A stretch of DNA of 64,000 bases, from contig NC_065906.1 of NCBI RefSeq assembly GCF_905147045.1, positions 9,300,001-9,364,000 on the forward strand, given 5' to 3'. Made by a program: the position numbers and the translations under genes. This DNA comes from Nymphalis io (lineage: Eukaryota; Arthropoda; Insecta; Lepidoptera; Nymphalidae). Of this stretch, positions 23,945-35,246 are shown in pieces; positions within the stretch are counted from its first letter, which is position 1; each line of letters opens with the position of its first letter. The notes beneath the pieces were generated by a model. It saw only the letters and a program-made list of their open reading frames with translations. It was not told the DNA's origin and did no database searches.

Positions 23945-24545
23945 AAGTAACAGCCTGTTTTTTTTTTTTATAGAATAGGAAGGTGGACGAGCATATGGGC
24001 CACCTGATGGTAAGTGGTCACCAAACGCCCTTAGACATTGGCATTGTAAGAAATGTCAACGATCGCTTATAGCCAATGCGCCACCAACCTTGGGAACTAA
24101 GATTTTATGTCCCTTATGCCTGTAATTACACTGGCTCAGTCACCCTTCAAACCGGAACACAACAATATCAAGTATTGCTGTTTTGCGGTAGAATATCTGA
24201 TGAGTGGGTGGTACCTACCCAGACGGGCTTGCACAAAGCCCTACCACCAGTAAAATTGTTAATGTCCCACTGCTGGGCTAAGGCCTCCTCTCCCTTTTGA
24301 GGAGACGGTTTGGAGCTTATTCCACCACGCTGCTTCAATGCGAGTTGGTAGAATACACATGTGGCATAATTTCAATGAAATTAGACACATGCAAGTTTCC
24401 TCACGACGTTTTCCTTCAATGTCAAGCACGAGATGAATTATAATCACAAATTAAGCACATGAAAATTCAGTGGTGCTTGCCCGGGTTTGAACCCACGATC
24501 GTCAGTTAAGATTCACGCGTTCTAACCACTAGGCCATCTCGGCTT
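23945..24545 (-). mobile_element. SINE B interrupted by a SINE A
   Basis: Antisense copy. The last 13 bases are at 23945-23957 and the rest at 24255-24545, separated by a complete SINE A. The tRNA-like head is well kept, with the box-B-like GGGTTTGAACCC region at 24482-24493 on the + strand and AGCCGAGATGGCC at its 5' end. Confidence 0.88.
23958..24250 (-). mobile_element. SINE A inserted into a SINE B
   Basis: A complete antisense copy with 12 T at its 3' side and CCCTACCACCAG at its head. The 13 bases before it (AGTAACAGCCTG) and the sequence after it (TTAATGTCCCACTGCTGGG) are the two parts of one antisense SINE B 3' end, so this SINE A landed inside it. Confidence 0.9.
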
Positions 24546-24613
24546 TAAAATAATGACCCCGTTAAAATACCATAGTAATGTACAAAAAATGTAATCTTAT
24601 TACATTTTAAATA

Positions 24614-24691
24614 AAATATTATTAGTCTGAAAGTTGGGCGTAACTTTAATAATTTAAAGAAAATATTATTAGTCTGAAAGTTGGGCGTAAC
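24614..24691 (+). repeat. Tandem duplication, 47-bp period
   Basis: Thirty-one bases around ATTAGTCTGAAAGTTGGGCG occur at 24614-24644 and again at 24661-24691. Confidence 0.9.
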
Positions 24692-26236
24692 GATACATTC
24701 GTTTCCGCACCATTGAAGAGGTGCATGCATAAATGGGAGTTTATTTAAATCTCGACGCAAAAAGTATTTAAGTATTGAGTTATCTCCCAGATCCTCTGCC
24801 TTTTTTGGTTATATTACCACTTTCATTGTAGTGCTTTCTTGTGCTGGATCACTCAAGTCTGAGTGATTTCTTTTCCGATTCGGTTGTAGGTTTTAGCTTG
24901 TCAAACATATTGGCTATGGTCTTGTATAAAGTAATTGTATTTAATTGAGTTTGTGTTCGTATTTCTATGTTTATATTCATAAAGATAAATTTACTGTAAC
25001 TCGGTTATAATGTTCAAATCCTCAAATGAACTTTTAATATTAAAGTATTCTCTAAATAAACTTAATAAACCGGTATCTTCAACGAAAATATTATCTTAAA
25101 TTCTCTCGCAGACCGAACGATCTGTACTGTTATGTTTTTTTTCACTAAGTGCTGTCTTAGCCTCGCCTGGACGTTACCTGAATTAATTACATGGTTAATT
25201 AAAATTTCCCGCCTGAAAAATTGGTATGGTATACGGGTTTCTCATAGTACGTAAGATAATTTAAGAAATTCTTTTAATATTTTTGGTGATAGAAAAGAAA
25301 ATCGGGTCACAATAAATAATGAAGATTTAAAAACATTAAGCAGCGTTAATGTACAATAATATTTAAACTGTTCGAATAATAATATGGTTACGACCGATTG
25401 GATCGACTACGACCATTTTTTTACCTGGTAAACTTTTTTTATATGTTATAGGCAGACAGACGGGCAAATGGGCCATGTGATGTTAAGTGATCACCACCGC
25501 TAAACATTGGAGATATAAGAAACCTTGGTAACAAAGTTGTTATTTCCCTTGTGCCTGTAGTTACACTGGCTCACTCATAGTCTAGATTAGTTGAGATAAA
25601 AATAGCACCTTTTAATAACTTTAATTTTTCTTACATGAAAATCAACAAATAGGTTCTATATCTATGTTTTTTATCATCTATATATTATTTTATTGAGTAT
25701 TGTTTAAAGTGAGCTTTAAAAAATCAAGGCAAAAACAAAGTTTATTTCTTGCTCTATTATAAAGGGGTTATATGGGGGGATATTGATGAGGAATACAATA
25801 GCAGTTGCAAATAGTTTATAGGTAAATAATTTTGTCACACATGAATAACCAATGGCCGCTGTGGGCCAAAGACATCAGTATGGTGGGAGCGTAATCAATC
25901 ATTTAAAAAAAGAAGCCCTCGGTTTCATCCAGACTATTATAAAAGTGTCTTTAATCCCAGTATTTTAAACCGAAAAATTAACAAAAGCTCACCGAATCTA
26001 AGCTAAATTATTTATATAAACAAATACCATATTCATACATGAAATGATGTGTACAATTTATAATACGATTGATTAAATGTACAAACATTTCTAAACAAAA
26101 CTAGACCATCATATTTGCATGCAATTTCCATCAATCATCCTATTTATCTGTTTACTCAACAATAACCAAAATTTGATGAAATACTTACATTAATATGTAA
26201 TTATTAAGTTGTATTAGACATATTAGTAAGAATTAT
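24692..26236. other. AT-rich DNA with one SINE A remnant
   Basis: Apart from the SINE at 25435-25579, nothing is recognised. Confidence 0.5.
25435..25579 (-). mobile_element. SINE A, truncated old copy
   Basis: A T-run, then ATAGGCAGACAGACGGGC and ATGGGCCATGTGATGTTAAG to GTTACACTGGCTCACTCA, with a deletion of about 30 bases in the middle. Confidence 0.75.
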
Positions 26237-27840
26237 CGGTCCCGATGGAATACCAGCCATAGTGCTGAAGAAGTGCGCGGCGGAGCTGTCTCCTGTGTTA
26301 ACGCGCCTGTTCCAACTTTTTCTCTCTTCGGGATGTGTGCCGGAGGCTTGGAGAAGAGCTAATGTGCAAGCGGTTCCCAAAAAGGGGATCGGTCTGACCC
26401 GGCAAATTATCGACCAATAGCTATCACCTCAGTACTTTGTAAAGTGATGGAACGGATTCTAAACAACCAACTGATCCATTACCTAGAAGATCACTGTCTA
26501 ATTAATGATCGTCAGTACGGGTTTCAACCAAAACGGTCCACAGGTGATCTTCTAGCGTACGTAACACACCTCTGAGGTGAAGCTATCGACAAGCATGGAG
26601 AATCGTTGGCTGTCAGCCTCGATATCTCCAAGGCTTTCGACAGGGTCTGGCACAGAAGTCTTCTCTCCAAGCTACCGGCCTATGGTCTGCCTGCTCAGCT
26701 ATGCACCTGGATTGCCAGCTTCCTACACAAGCGTAGCCTTCGTGTCTTAGTAGATGGTTGCGCTTCACAATTCTATGTAGTGAATGCTGGGTTGGCCCCC
26801 AGGGATCTGTGCTAACTCCCACACTCTTTCTTTTGCATATCAATAATATGCTCTCTCTTGGGAACATACATTGCTATGCAGATGATAGCACAGTGCATGG
26901 TGGATACCACGGACGTGCAGTGGCTGAGCGGGTGGAAACTGAGGAGAGGCGGGAGAATCTTGTCATTGAACTCGATAGGACGTTAGAGCTCATCGCCAAA
27001 TGGGGTTCTGATAATCTTGTTGAGCCTAATGCCAAGAAAACACAGGTATGCGCTCTCACAAAAAAAGTCACCATTTTACCCTCATCCCTCCCTCTGTGGC
27101 ACACCGCTGATGATACAAAGCAAAATCGCCATGCTGGGGATGGACGTTCGCTGCGACCTTAGTCCAAGGGATTACATCGAGGCTATTATAAAAACAGCTT
27201 CACGGAAACTCGGAGTTCTGAACAAGGTGCGGCGTTTTTTCACGCCACAACAACTGTGCCTGTTATACAAAACACAGGTACGGTCTTACGTTGAATATTG
27301 CTCGCACCTTTGGGATGGCTCCGCTAAGTACCTACTGGAGGCCTTGGACCGGTTGCAGCGACGTGCAGTTCGCATTATTGGCGGCGTAAAGGTCACAAAC
27401 ACCCTTGAACCTTTACAATTGCGTCGTGAGATAGCAGCACTGGGCGCTTTCTATCGACTGTATCACGTCGAGTGCTCTGAGGAATTATTCTCTCTAATTC
27501 CTGCTTCCCCTTCCTTCTTAAGTCCACGCGAGCTGGTTCTCGATGTCACCGCCTAACTGTGACATCAATTCCATCGCGCACAAAGAAATTTGGCAACTCC
27601 TTTCTTTTTCGCACTACCAAAAAATGGAATTCCTTACCAACTCACGTGTTCCCCTCCTCTTACAACCCGGGTTCCTTCAAACGAGGCGTGAAGAGGCATG
27701 TTGCGGGCCGGCAAGGCGGGGACGGCTAGTACAGAACATTCTTACCGACTGCACTGGCCGTCGTCGCGTTTGGACTCTACTACCACTTACCATCAGGTGG
27801 AGTAGAGTCATTTGCCATCCCGGCGCATATAAAAAAAAAA
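26237..27840 (+). mobile_element. Jockey-type LINE, 5'-truncated copy 1
   Basis: About 1.6 kb of LINE 3' sequence. It begins inside the reverse transcriptase at GPDGIPAIVLKK and carries ANYRPIAITSV, SLDISKAFDRVWH and CYADDST (YADD at 26875-26886), then a thumb and C-terminal region with LDRLQRRAVRIIG. The 3' end has ACCACTTACCATCAGGTGG and a short A-run (27831-27840). It is broken by a TGA near 26574, frameshifts near 26400, 26800 and 27100, and a one-base loss near 27510. Jockey superfamily is clear from the motifs; the exact clade is not. Confidence 0.85.
26606..27556 (+). pseudogene. Reverse transcriptase fragment of jockey-type LINE copy 1
   Basis: Three overlapping frames (26606-26815, 26758-27162 and 27017-27556) together cover motif A (ISKAFDRVWH), the YADD motif and the C-terminal RRAVRIIG region. 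Compared with the - strand copy at 53074-54199, the switch near 26800 is caused by changed bases in the VPQGSV block and the early end at 27556 by a missing C. Both lesions are visible by direct comparison of the two copies. Confidence 0.8.
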
Positions 27841-27904
27841 TTATATGATAAATATAGAAAAATGACGTATTTTCGTCGTAAAATCGTAAATAGTGGTTAG
27901 TGGT

Positions 27905-28012
27905 TGATTTGTTAAGCTATGCTGTGTCTCCTTCTTTCAAAAGTCAAATCAATAATGAAAGAAAGAGAATCAGTGTAAACTTACGCAACGGTTATACGTA
28001 AGTCCGATAGAG
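27905..28012 (+). repeat. Repeat F, copy 1
   Basis: GCTGTGTCTCCTTCTTTCAA and GTCAAATCAATAATGAAAGA are matched at 59461-59580. Short and of unknown class. Confidence 0.45.
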
Positions 28013-28030
28013 TTTCGGTGATAAAATAGA

Positions 28031-28221
28031 TCCTAGGACATTTTTTTCACACACGGCCATCTGACCCCAAATAAAGCTTGTACAGAACTTGTACTATGGA
28101 AACCAGAAAACTGATATACTACATATACTATTTTTATTTTGTAAATACATACTTATATAGATAATTACATCCAGACTCAGGACAAACAGACATCTTCATG
28201 CACACAAATATCTGGCTCGTC
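28031..28221 (-). mobile_element. SINE C, copy without most of its head
   Basis: Antisense from TCCTAGGACATTTTTTTCAC to ATCTGGCTCGTC. It contains the body with ACTCAGGACAAACAGACATC but has lost the box B region. Confidence 0.82.
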
Positions 28222-28697
28222 AAATATACTTTTCTTATTGTTATAATGATATATAGCAACGAAGTATATAGAATACGCGCCACGCACGTTTGCCGCCACG
28301 GTATACGAGTCGGTCTTATCAATCAAACGCGTAAAATATCTTTATATCATTGCACATGAAAAAATTGGTCCAAGGTCATCCAAAACAGTGACCACATATG
28401 ATACTACTGTATATCGGTGTATTATTATGTCCATTACACTTAATTATACGATTAAACTTAAGCTACTTAATATAATGTTAATATCATACTGGGCAAAGGT
28501 CTCATCTTGCATTAAGGAGAAGGATTTGTAGCTTGATGGATGCTCCATTGTGAATTGCTGGCTATACTTGGAAGCAAGTACTCTCATATTTTGACCGACT
28601 TTATAAAAGGAGGCTGTTAATTCGTATACATACTTTTAATATATGTATGTTTTTTTGTTTATAAGCCGGTTTCGGTGATTGGTTATGGTTAAAGATT

Positions 28698-29003
28698 GGT
28701 ATTTTTTTATGTTTTAGGTGGGTGGATGGGAAAATGGGTCACCTGATATTAAGTGGTCACCATCGCCTATAGACATTGGCGATGTAAGAAGTTTTAACCA
28801 TTCTTTGCAATGTAAAGCACCTTTGCAAATGACGCGCCACCAACCTTGGGAACGAAGATGTTATGTCCCTTATGCCAGTAGTTACACTAGCTAATTCGTG
28901 CTTCAAATCGGAACGCAACAATACCAAGTACTGCTGTTTCGCGTTAAAATATCTGATGAGTGCCTACCTACCCAAACGAGCTTGCATAAAGTCCTACCAC
29001 AAC
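28698..29003 (-). mobile_element. SINE A, full length, old
   Basis: Antisense copy from TATTTTTTTATGTTTTAGG to ATAAAGTCCTACCAC, with about 20 extra bases around 28800. Confidence 0.82.
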
Positions 29004-29019
29004 TATAAATTTATAAGAA

Positions 29020-29100
29020 TACTAAATATTCCTGTTTAGTGGTAGAATATCCGATGAGGTGGTACCGATCCAGATGGGCTTGCACAGAGCCCTTCCACAC
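29020..29100 (-). mobile_element. SINE A head fragment
   Basis: An 80-base antisense head (TGGTAGAATATCCGATGAGG to GCTTGCACAGAGCCCTTCC), immediately after another antisense copy. It may be an internal duplication of that copy's head. Confidence 0.7.
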
Positions 29101-30090
29101 TGGTACAAGTTTATTCATAATTATTTAGGTGTTCAAGCATAAATAGTTGTAGTTAAAATGAAATTTTAAATTTTTACTGAACTGTGTACATTCAAATGAT
29201 GATGTGATGTGCATTGCAAATGGATTGATTTTTCTATAAATTTTATTTACATAATATTATATGTAGAATCGTACATACGAGTATAATGTGAGCATTCGCT
29301 AAGAATCGAAAGGAGGAGATGGTTTTGTGGATTTCAATTTTAAGAAAGGAAAATGGGAGGGTAACTTTCTTTGAATTTTACTATTTTTAAAACATAAGTT
29401 CGCATCGAGAATCGATTCTCTGGACAATCAATATGGAATATGACATAAGTAAATTAAACCCATTGCGATTATCAACACTATCTTTCGGTGAAGATCAAAA
29501 CACAATACACGATCGAATCTAAATAAATAAATAATAAAATAATTCAAACACCCCTGTTTTTTTTGGGTAAATACGATTTGATGTTTTGTTACATTATCAA
29601 AATTGAGGAAGTATATAAATCGTAATATCATAACTGTAAACAAAAGTTTTTTTCTGTCCCCTTTGTCTCTGAGGGTGTCGAATGGGAGTTTATAAGTAAA
29701 TAGAAGACCAAATCGTACGCAAACCAATTTTTTTTGTTTGATATTTATACGATCACTTAGTAAATAGCAAAGAAATAAAATACTTTATATTCATATATTA
29801 GGTACGGTTAATTTTAATATTTATGAGTTACGCCACTTTGCCTATTCGTCTGCCCAAGTACGCATAGAAAATGAAATTGTAATAAATCCTTTATAGGTTT
29901 CGTTGAAGCTTGTAATTGCTTTCTACTAAAACGTCAGTCATATAAGGGTATTGAGTGGCTTGTGAACAATATTTAATAAATATTAACCGTTATGTGTATT
30001 GCTATAAGGGATATTTTCCCGTGACTGCCTTTTAAAGAATACATAAGTTTGTTTCGAAACTATTTTATAGTTTTGATAGCACAGATAAGT
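29101..30090. other. AT-rich DNA upstream of the candidate first exon
   Basis: No clear promoter is seen. A TATAAGG near 30003 lies 80-90 bases before the candidate ATG, but this is weak evidence in AT-rich DNA. Confidence 0.35.
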
Positions 30091-30172
30091 ATGTTCTCGA
30101 AAAAAATTGGAGTGGCTTTTGTTTGCATTGTAGTCACGAGTGCTCTGGAGCCGACTGTTAATTGTAGGGTCG
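30091..30172 (+). CDS. Candidate first coding exon with signal peptide
   Basis: An ATG at 30091 with A at -3 opens a reading frame starting MFSKKIGVAFVCIVVTSA, which has a short lysine-bearing n-region, a hydrophobic core and a small-residue end, as in a secretory signal peptide. It is on the same strand as, and 3 kb upstream of, the four clear exons, so I infer it may be their first exon. The junction is unsolved. The best-looking donor (GTAGGG at 30164) leaves phase 1 with a T, and joining this to the AA that starts the exon at 33213 would make a stop. A weaker GT at 30173 would read through in phase. An unseen small exon is another possibility. The listed end assumes the donor at 30173. 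Confidence 0.35.
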
Positions 30173-30829
30173 GTTTAACTTTTTTTTTTATTTCTTATAT
30201 ATTCTATATGTCATTTTCTGTTACATTATTAAATATCAATTGCAATTTTCTCAATTGTATACATATAATTAAATAAACTTCGTAGATTTTAATGAAAGTT
30301 ACCAACATTGTTGTACTAATATTAGAAAAAATTTATTTAGTCAAACATATTTCTCTCATTCATAATCATTGATTGGATACTTGAAAGAAAAGGACAGCAT
30401 TACTTAACTTATCAAACTTATTTAAGCAACTAAAAATAATTAATAGGTTAAGCTGCAAATAATTGTCACCGAGAAAAATTGCTAACAATTTTTTGGTTAC
30501 AGATTTTAATATTGTATTCAATTGCTGGTAACTCTTTAAAGAAAAACATTACCTGGTTTGTATGTAATGGGCAAGTGTCTTTCAGCAGGACAGAAGCAGT
30601 CATTTACGACAAGATGGCGGCCTTTGCTTCGAAATTCCTCCATGGCAGCATAAGCCCGTGGAAGTTGATCGGCACTTGAAAAGGATCAGGCTTGCATATG
30701 GTAATCATTCTTCGGAAAGGCGAACTATTAGCCAGCCTAAGCTTGCACTTATTAACCGGTAAATAGAACCAAATATATATTAAGTTAATTAAACCGATAA
30801 TATTACATATGGATTCTAAATCCCGAAGT

Positions 30830-31095
30830 GAAACTGTTTCTATAAAAACCTCGATTTGGTCTTTTTAAACATAGAACACCAAATCATACAAATTGATGTA
30901 AATAATTTTTAATTGAGTGTACTCAATTACTTTTACAAATCCAAATAACACACTTGAACACATTCAACAAATCACAATTCGCGCCAGTAATTACTTAATT
31001 ACTTTATAATTCTGTCCACCAACAAAATGGCGGTTTTAAAATTAGCGCGCGTCTTTTTTTTAACAACGCTGTTGTATGGATCAATAAAACTCCTA
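30830..31095 (+). repeat. Repeat G, copy 1
   Basis: About 265 bases containing TCTGTCCACCAACAAAATGG and AAATTAGCGCGCGTC, matched in reverse orientation at 60325-60555. In the first intron if the candidate signal exon is real. Class unknown. Confidence 0.7.
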
Positions 31096-31452
31096 ACAAT
31101 ATATAATAATATAACATATATCTATATCTTGTACAAGATTGATAGACTTGACACTGTTCGACCGAGCACCTTGAAAGTTGGCACTTATATTTTTAGATTA
31201 GCTTAGATTTTTGAAGAGGGTTTTTATTAAAACTAAATTTATGTAACTTGCTACTAGATGGCGCGCTTTTATGTAATTCAACCAATTGCCCGTACAATAA
31301 ATTTGAAAATTCGTATGTATACGTATACGGACAACGTCCGCTGAGTTTTGTTAGTATTAAAAAAATATAGTTATCATTTGTTGTGGTACGATAAGATGCA
31401 GACAAAAAAATAACGTTAAATAAAATAATATAAATGATCTATGAATAAAAAC

Positions 31453-31753
31453 TAGTGGTAGGGCTTTGTGCAAGTTCGTCTGGGTAGATACCACCCACTC
31501 ATCAGATATTCTACCAACTAAAAATTCTTACAATATCAAGTACAGCAGTACTTGGTATTGTTGTGTTCTGGTTTAAAGGGTGAGTGAGACAGGAATTACA
31601 GGCACAAGGTACATAACATCTTAGTTCTCAAGGTTGAAGGCGCATTGACGTTGTTAGCGATGGTTGACATTGCTTTCAATGCCTATGTCTATGGGCGTTG
31701 ATGACCACTTATCATGAGCTGGCCCATATACTTGTCCATCTACCTATACTATA
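31453..31753 (+). mobile_element. SINE A, full length
   Basis: Sense copy from GTGGTAGGGCTTTGTGCAAG to ATACTTGTCCATCTACCTAT, with about 25 extra bases at 31515-31540. Its tail is TATA-rich rather than pure A. Confidence 0.87.
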
Positions 31754-32195
31754 ATATATATATAAATGCGTCTATAATATATATATAAATAATCGTGTGA
31801 TATTCTTCAATACTAAATTCATTCATGAGTTTTGAATTTATTCTCACAAAATAATGATTTTTGCGCAATCGATTTTCCCACGGGGCAAGTATCAGTCTAT
31901 TGTGTGGATTGTGAGCTTGAAGGTGTTTCACCTTTTGATCCTTTAGAAAATGATTAAGTTCAACTGGACATTAGCAATTCAATTCATAAATTATGCTGAT
32001 ATAAGTTTATTCATTTATATATATTATATTGGAAACATAAAGTACTGTAAATATATGTCAATAAAAATGTATATAATTTAAAAATAGCATTATCTTAACC
32101 TAATTAATTTCCCATTATAAAAAAAAGATTACGGAAACGTACGAGAGAGATCCAATTCAGAAAATGAGTAATTATGTTGCGTATAAAATCTTTTA

Positions 32196-32432
32196 TTTTT
32201 TATTTTTACAGAATAGGAAGGCGGACGAGCATATGGATGGTCACCAACGCCCATAGACATTGGCATAGTAAGAAATGTTAACCATCGCTTACATCACCAA
32301 TGCGCCACCAACCTTGGGAACTAAGATGTTATGTTCCTTGTGCCTGTAATTACACTGGCTCACTCACCCTTCAACCCGGAACACAGCAATACCTACCCAG
32401 ACGAGCTTGCACAAAGCCATACCACCAGTATA
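32196..32432 (-). mobile_element. SINE A with deletions
   Basis: Antisense copy missing most of the AGGTGGCCCATATG block and about 60 bases of the head, but retaining CAGAATAGGAAGGCGGACG and CAAAGCCATACCACC. Confidence 0.82.
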
Positions 32433-32758
32433 ATCTAACAATGAAACGATTCCCTGTGAATTTCCTTCGGGTTAATGTTATAGCAAAAGTCAATATACTT
32501 CATAAAGTAAAATATATATAGTCTATGATAACTAATATTCATTCTTTGCGCTTTCGTAGAACAATAGCGGGAGTATATATCGTTTAAAATTTGGTAATGA
32601 CTCTTCAAATTAACGTTTTACTACCATATTAATAAGTGTCTGTTGAATTTTAGTACATTTAGTATTTGCGTACAAGGAATCCATAAAATAAAATACACAA
32701 AGGATTTGCGTTATGTAATTTCGTTAGTTAGCATTACCTTGTTTAATATATATAAAAG

Positions 32759-32778
32759 AACTGACTGACTGACTGACA
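32759..32778. repeat. Short CTGA microsatellite
   Basis: About four to five units of ACTG just before the young SINE A at 32796. Confidence 0.8.
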
Positions 32779-32795
32779 TATCAACACAGTTTACT

Positions 32796-33076
32796 GGTGG
32801 TAGGGCTTTGTGCAAGCTCGTCTGGGTAGGTACCACCCACTCATCAGATATTCTACCGCAAAACAGCAATACTTGATATTGTTGTGTTCCGGTTTGAAGG
32901 GTGAGTGAGCCAGTGTAATTACAGGCACAAGGGACATAAAATCTTTGTTCCCAAGGTTGGTGGCGCATTGGATATGTAAGCGATGGTTGACATTTCTTAC
33001 AATGCCAATGTCTAAGAGCGTTGGTGACCACTTACCATCAGGTGGCCCATATGCTCGTCCGCCTTCCTATTCTATA

Positions 33077-33112
<36 letters not shown>
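32796..33112 (+). mobile_element. SINE A, young full-length copy with 34-base A-tail
   Basis: A complete sense copy belonging to the same young subfamily as those at 801 and 3342. The A-tail is uninterrupted from 33079 to 33112. It lies about 100 bases upstream of the acceptor of exon 2 of the host gene, within its first intron. Confidence 0.93.
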
Positions 33113-33116
<4 letters not shown>

Positions 33117-33212
33117 AAGCTACTGGGGCTAAGGAAGAATGTTTGAAACCTAACCACCTAAGGTATTGATAAATAGGATGAATGTTTGTATGAAAATGCT
33201 TTATTTTTTAAG

Positions 33213-33551
33213 AAAGAGCTATTGAAATAGGTATTTGGAATTCTGAATATGATGCGAATGAAGCCGCAAGTAAAGCGCTAGTCGTACATCGGGGTTTGTA
33301 TCAGGGATATGTACAGGGATCGGCTGTATATTTTCACAAATATGAAACATTTTCTAGCGAGGTAAACCGATACGTGGACACGGTTATAGCGCCATTCTTA
33401 GACACGTACCACAGAAACATCCAGAACTCATATCAGCAGCTCACGAACAAATTCTTAAAAAGGATCAAAGATGAAGTAAACGTGGCGTTGAAAAAGAAAC
33501 GCAAAATCTATACAGAGCTTACAGAGTTAGCGGACTCTTTGAAACTGCCAG
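33213..33551 (+). CDS. Exon 2 (first clear exon) of a probable secreted helical protein gene
   Basis: The open segment follows a pyrimidine-rich acceptor (TTATTTTTTAAG) and ends at CCAG/GTAATA. It begins in phase 1 (AA completes the first codon) and ends in phase 1. The 113 or so codons are not repeat-like and encode a helix-rich, charged segment. Around residues 45-105 of this exon, alternating hydrophobic and charged residues (NRYVDTVIAPFLDTYHRN, then a lysine-rich stretch with KKKRK) suggest an amphipathic helix or coiled coil. The end phase matches the acceptor at 37745 exactly. I do not recognise the family. Helical content, small size and an upstream signal-peptide candidate suggest a secreted product, but no function can be assigned. 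Confidence 0.7.
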
Positions 33552-34160
33552 GTAATATTCAATTTGTGTATACTAACGAACTTTGTATTTGTTTCTATTT
33601 CGAAATAAAAATATGTATTTGATTTATGAAATAAAATCAACGAACAAATCAAAGCGTACTTTTAGAAATGTTTTCTTATCTCTGTTTTTGTATTACGTGT
33701 TGTAAAACGCTTTAGCACGTCGCTGATTTTAACAAATATATTTAAATACAATTTTACACTCATAATTTTTAGTAAATGCGGATTCTATCGACTTTTCTTT
33801 ATTCAATATAAACAGATTTATCGATAAATCAGGAATAGGACGAATTAAATATGATAATAACATAATATTTATAGTTATAATAAATTAAAACAACTATAAA
33901 TATATATAATTTAACCTAAGTAATATATTTTTATTGCGTGTTGATTTCATACGAAAATAATATTTGAACTCGATGCTGCATTAAGTTGCAAAAGAACTTT
34001 AAAAATAAATGTTACATGTTAAAAACCTATTTAAAGTGTTCTGCTTTTTTGAAAACTGTACATAATGTGCATGCATATAATTAATTTGATAATCACAATT
34101 CATAATTTTAATAAATTTTTTATTATTAATATTATTATCACTCTTTCAAAGTGAAAGTTT

Positions 34161-34197
34161 CGTCTAAAATTAAATTAAATAAATTTAATTTTAGACG
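34161..34197. repeat. 37-bp perfect inverted repeat
   Basis: Sixteen-base arms (left CGTCTAAAATTAAATT) around a 5-base spacer, in the intron after exon 2. Confidence 0.92.
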
Positions 34198-34309
34198 TTG
34201 AAGTTGAGATGAAGAGCAAATACAAGAAACTGTATCAAATTTAATTTTATAATCTATCTATCTATATTTCCTTATTATATATTAAATTGTCGAACCCAAT
34301 ACGCGAAAC

Positions 34310-34600
34310 GGTACTCAACGTTGCGTGATACTACGGATTATTCCCGCATGGCCGTCAATATTGAACAGACACGCACCGCTAGGCTCTTCCGACGATGCGT
34401 GTCTGTCCGTGTCGATTCGAATCTGATCGTGCGAGATTCGAAGACATTTCAAAATGTTAAAATTCGCACCGCACCTTTGAAGTTACCGCCTCGCGGCGGA
34501 TCCGACGCACCGCTACGAGCTTGTCTGGGCTTCCACAGACAGTGCGTCTGTACTGGCTGGTCCGCGTCCGTCCGCATCTTAAGATGGTAACGGAATATTT
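34310..34600. other. GC-rich block with nested inverted repeats
   Basis: It includes the 10-base arms CAGACACGCA (34366-34375) and TGCGTGTCTG (34396-34405), and the 9-base arms TTCGAATCT (34416-34424) and AGATTCGAA (34434-34442). An 89-codon frame crosses it but has no recognised domain. It may be a folded-back non-autonomous element. Confidence 0.45.
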
Positions 34601-34968
34601 TAAATGAGTGAAATTTAATGGTGAAAAATGCAAATGCAATTATCTACCTTGGACATTAGTCGTAATTCCTATCGCACATGGATTATATATATGATAATAT
34701 ATTATGTTAACATTCTTCAAGTCCGTACAGCAGTGTTAGTGTGTTAGTGCGAGTGGTTTTACTAATTCGATAGCATTGAGGTTAACTGCGATTTGTGTGG
34801 AATGCTATCGAATAAGTTAAAAAACTTACATTAGGCATGAATGAATTAATTTTGCACTGAATTAATTTTATTTTGGAGACGATATGCTTTTTTAAACGAC
34901 CTTTATATTATCCGTTAAGTAAATTTATGTTTCGGTATATTTTTTATTCAACAAAGTTTTTGAGCCAG

Positions 34969-35057
34969 ATAAACAAACTACTTAATTATGCTGAAGCGGA
35001 ATCGTTCCGCTGTGAATAATTTATACGGTGATTGATGAGCTTGAAGGAGGAATTTTA
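34969..35057 (+). repeat. 89-bp exact direct repeat, left copy
   Basis: Identical base for base to 37024-37112. It contains the small perfect hairpin GCGGAATCGTTCCGC. Confidence 0.95.
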
Positions 35058-35246
35058 TTATTATTTTTTACTAGATAGCGTTTAAATGGGCTGTTTTTTT
35101 AAATGCGAATAAAACACGTTATAATATATATAATGTAATTAATTATCTTTCATATTTTCATGATCCGTCACCGCGAACCTGTTCTCCTCTGTTTTGATTA
35201 TAAATATCGTTTTTGAATAACAAATATAATGTAGTTAACATGATTT

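Noticed and set aside
24480..24545. tRNA-like segments with box B sequences (also at 6945, 35311, 39778)
   Set aside because: They are the heads of SINE families. No cloverleaf with a full acceptor stem or anticodon arm could be supported, so they are not tRNA genes.
30479..30679. An open frame after TTGGTTACAG that might be a second exon of the host gene
   Set aside because: Possible donors (30528, 30556, 30560) leave phases that do not match the exon at 33213, and the sequence does not resemble the other exons.
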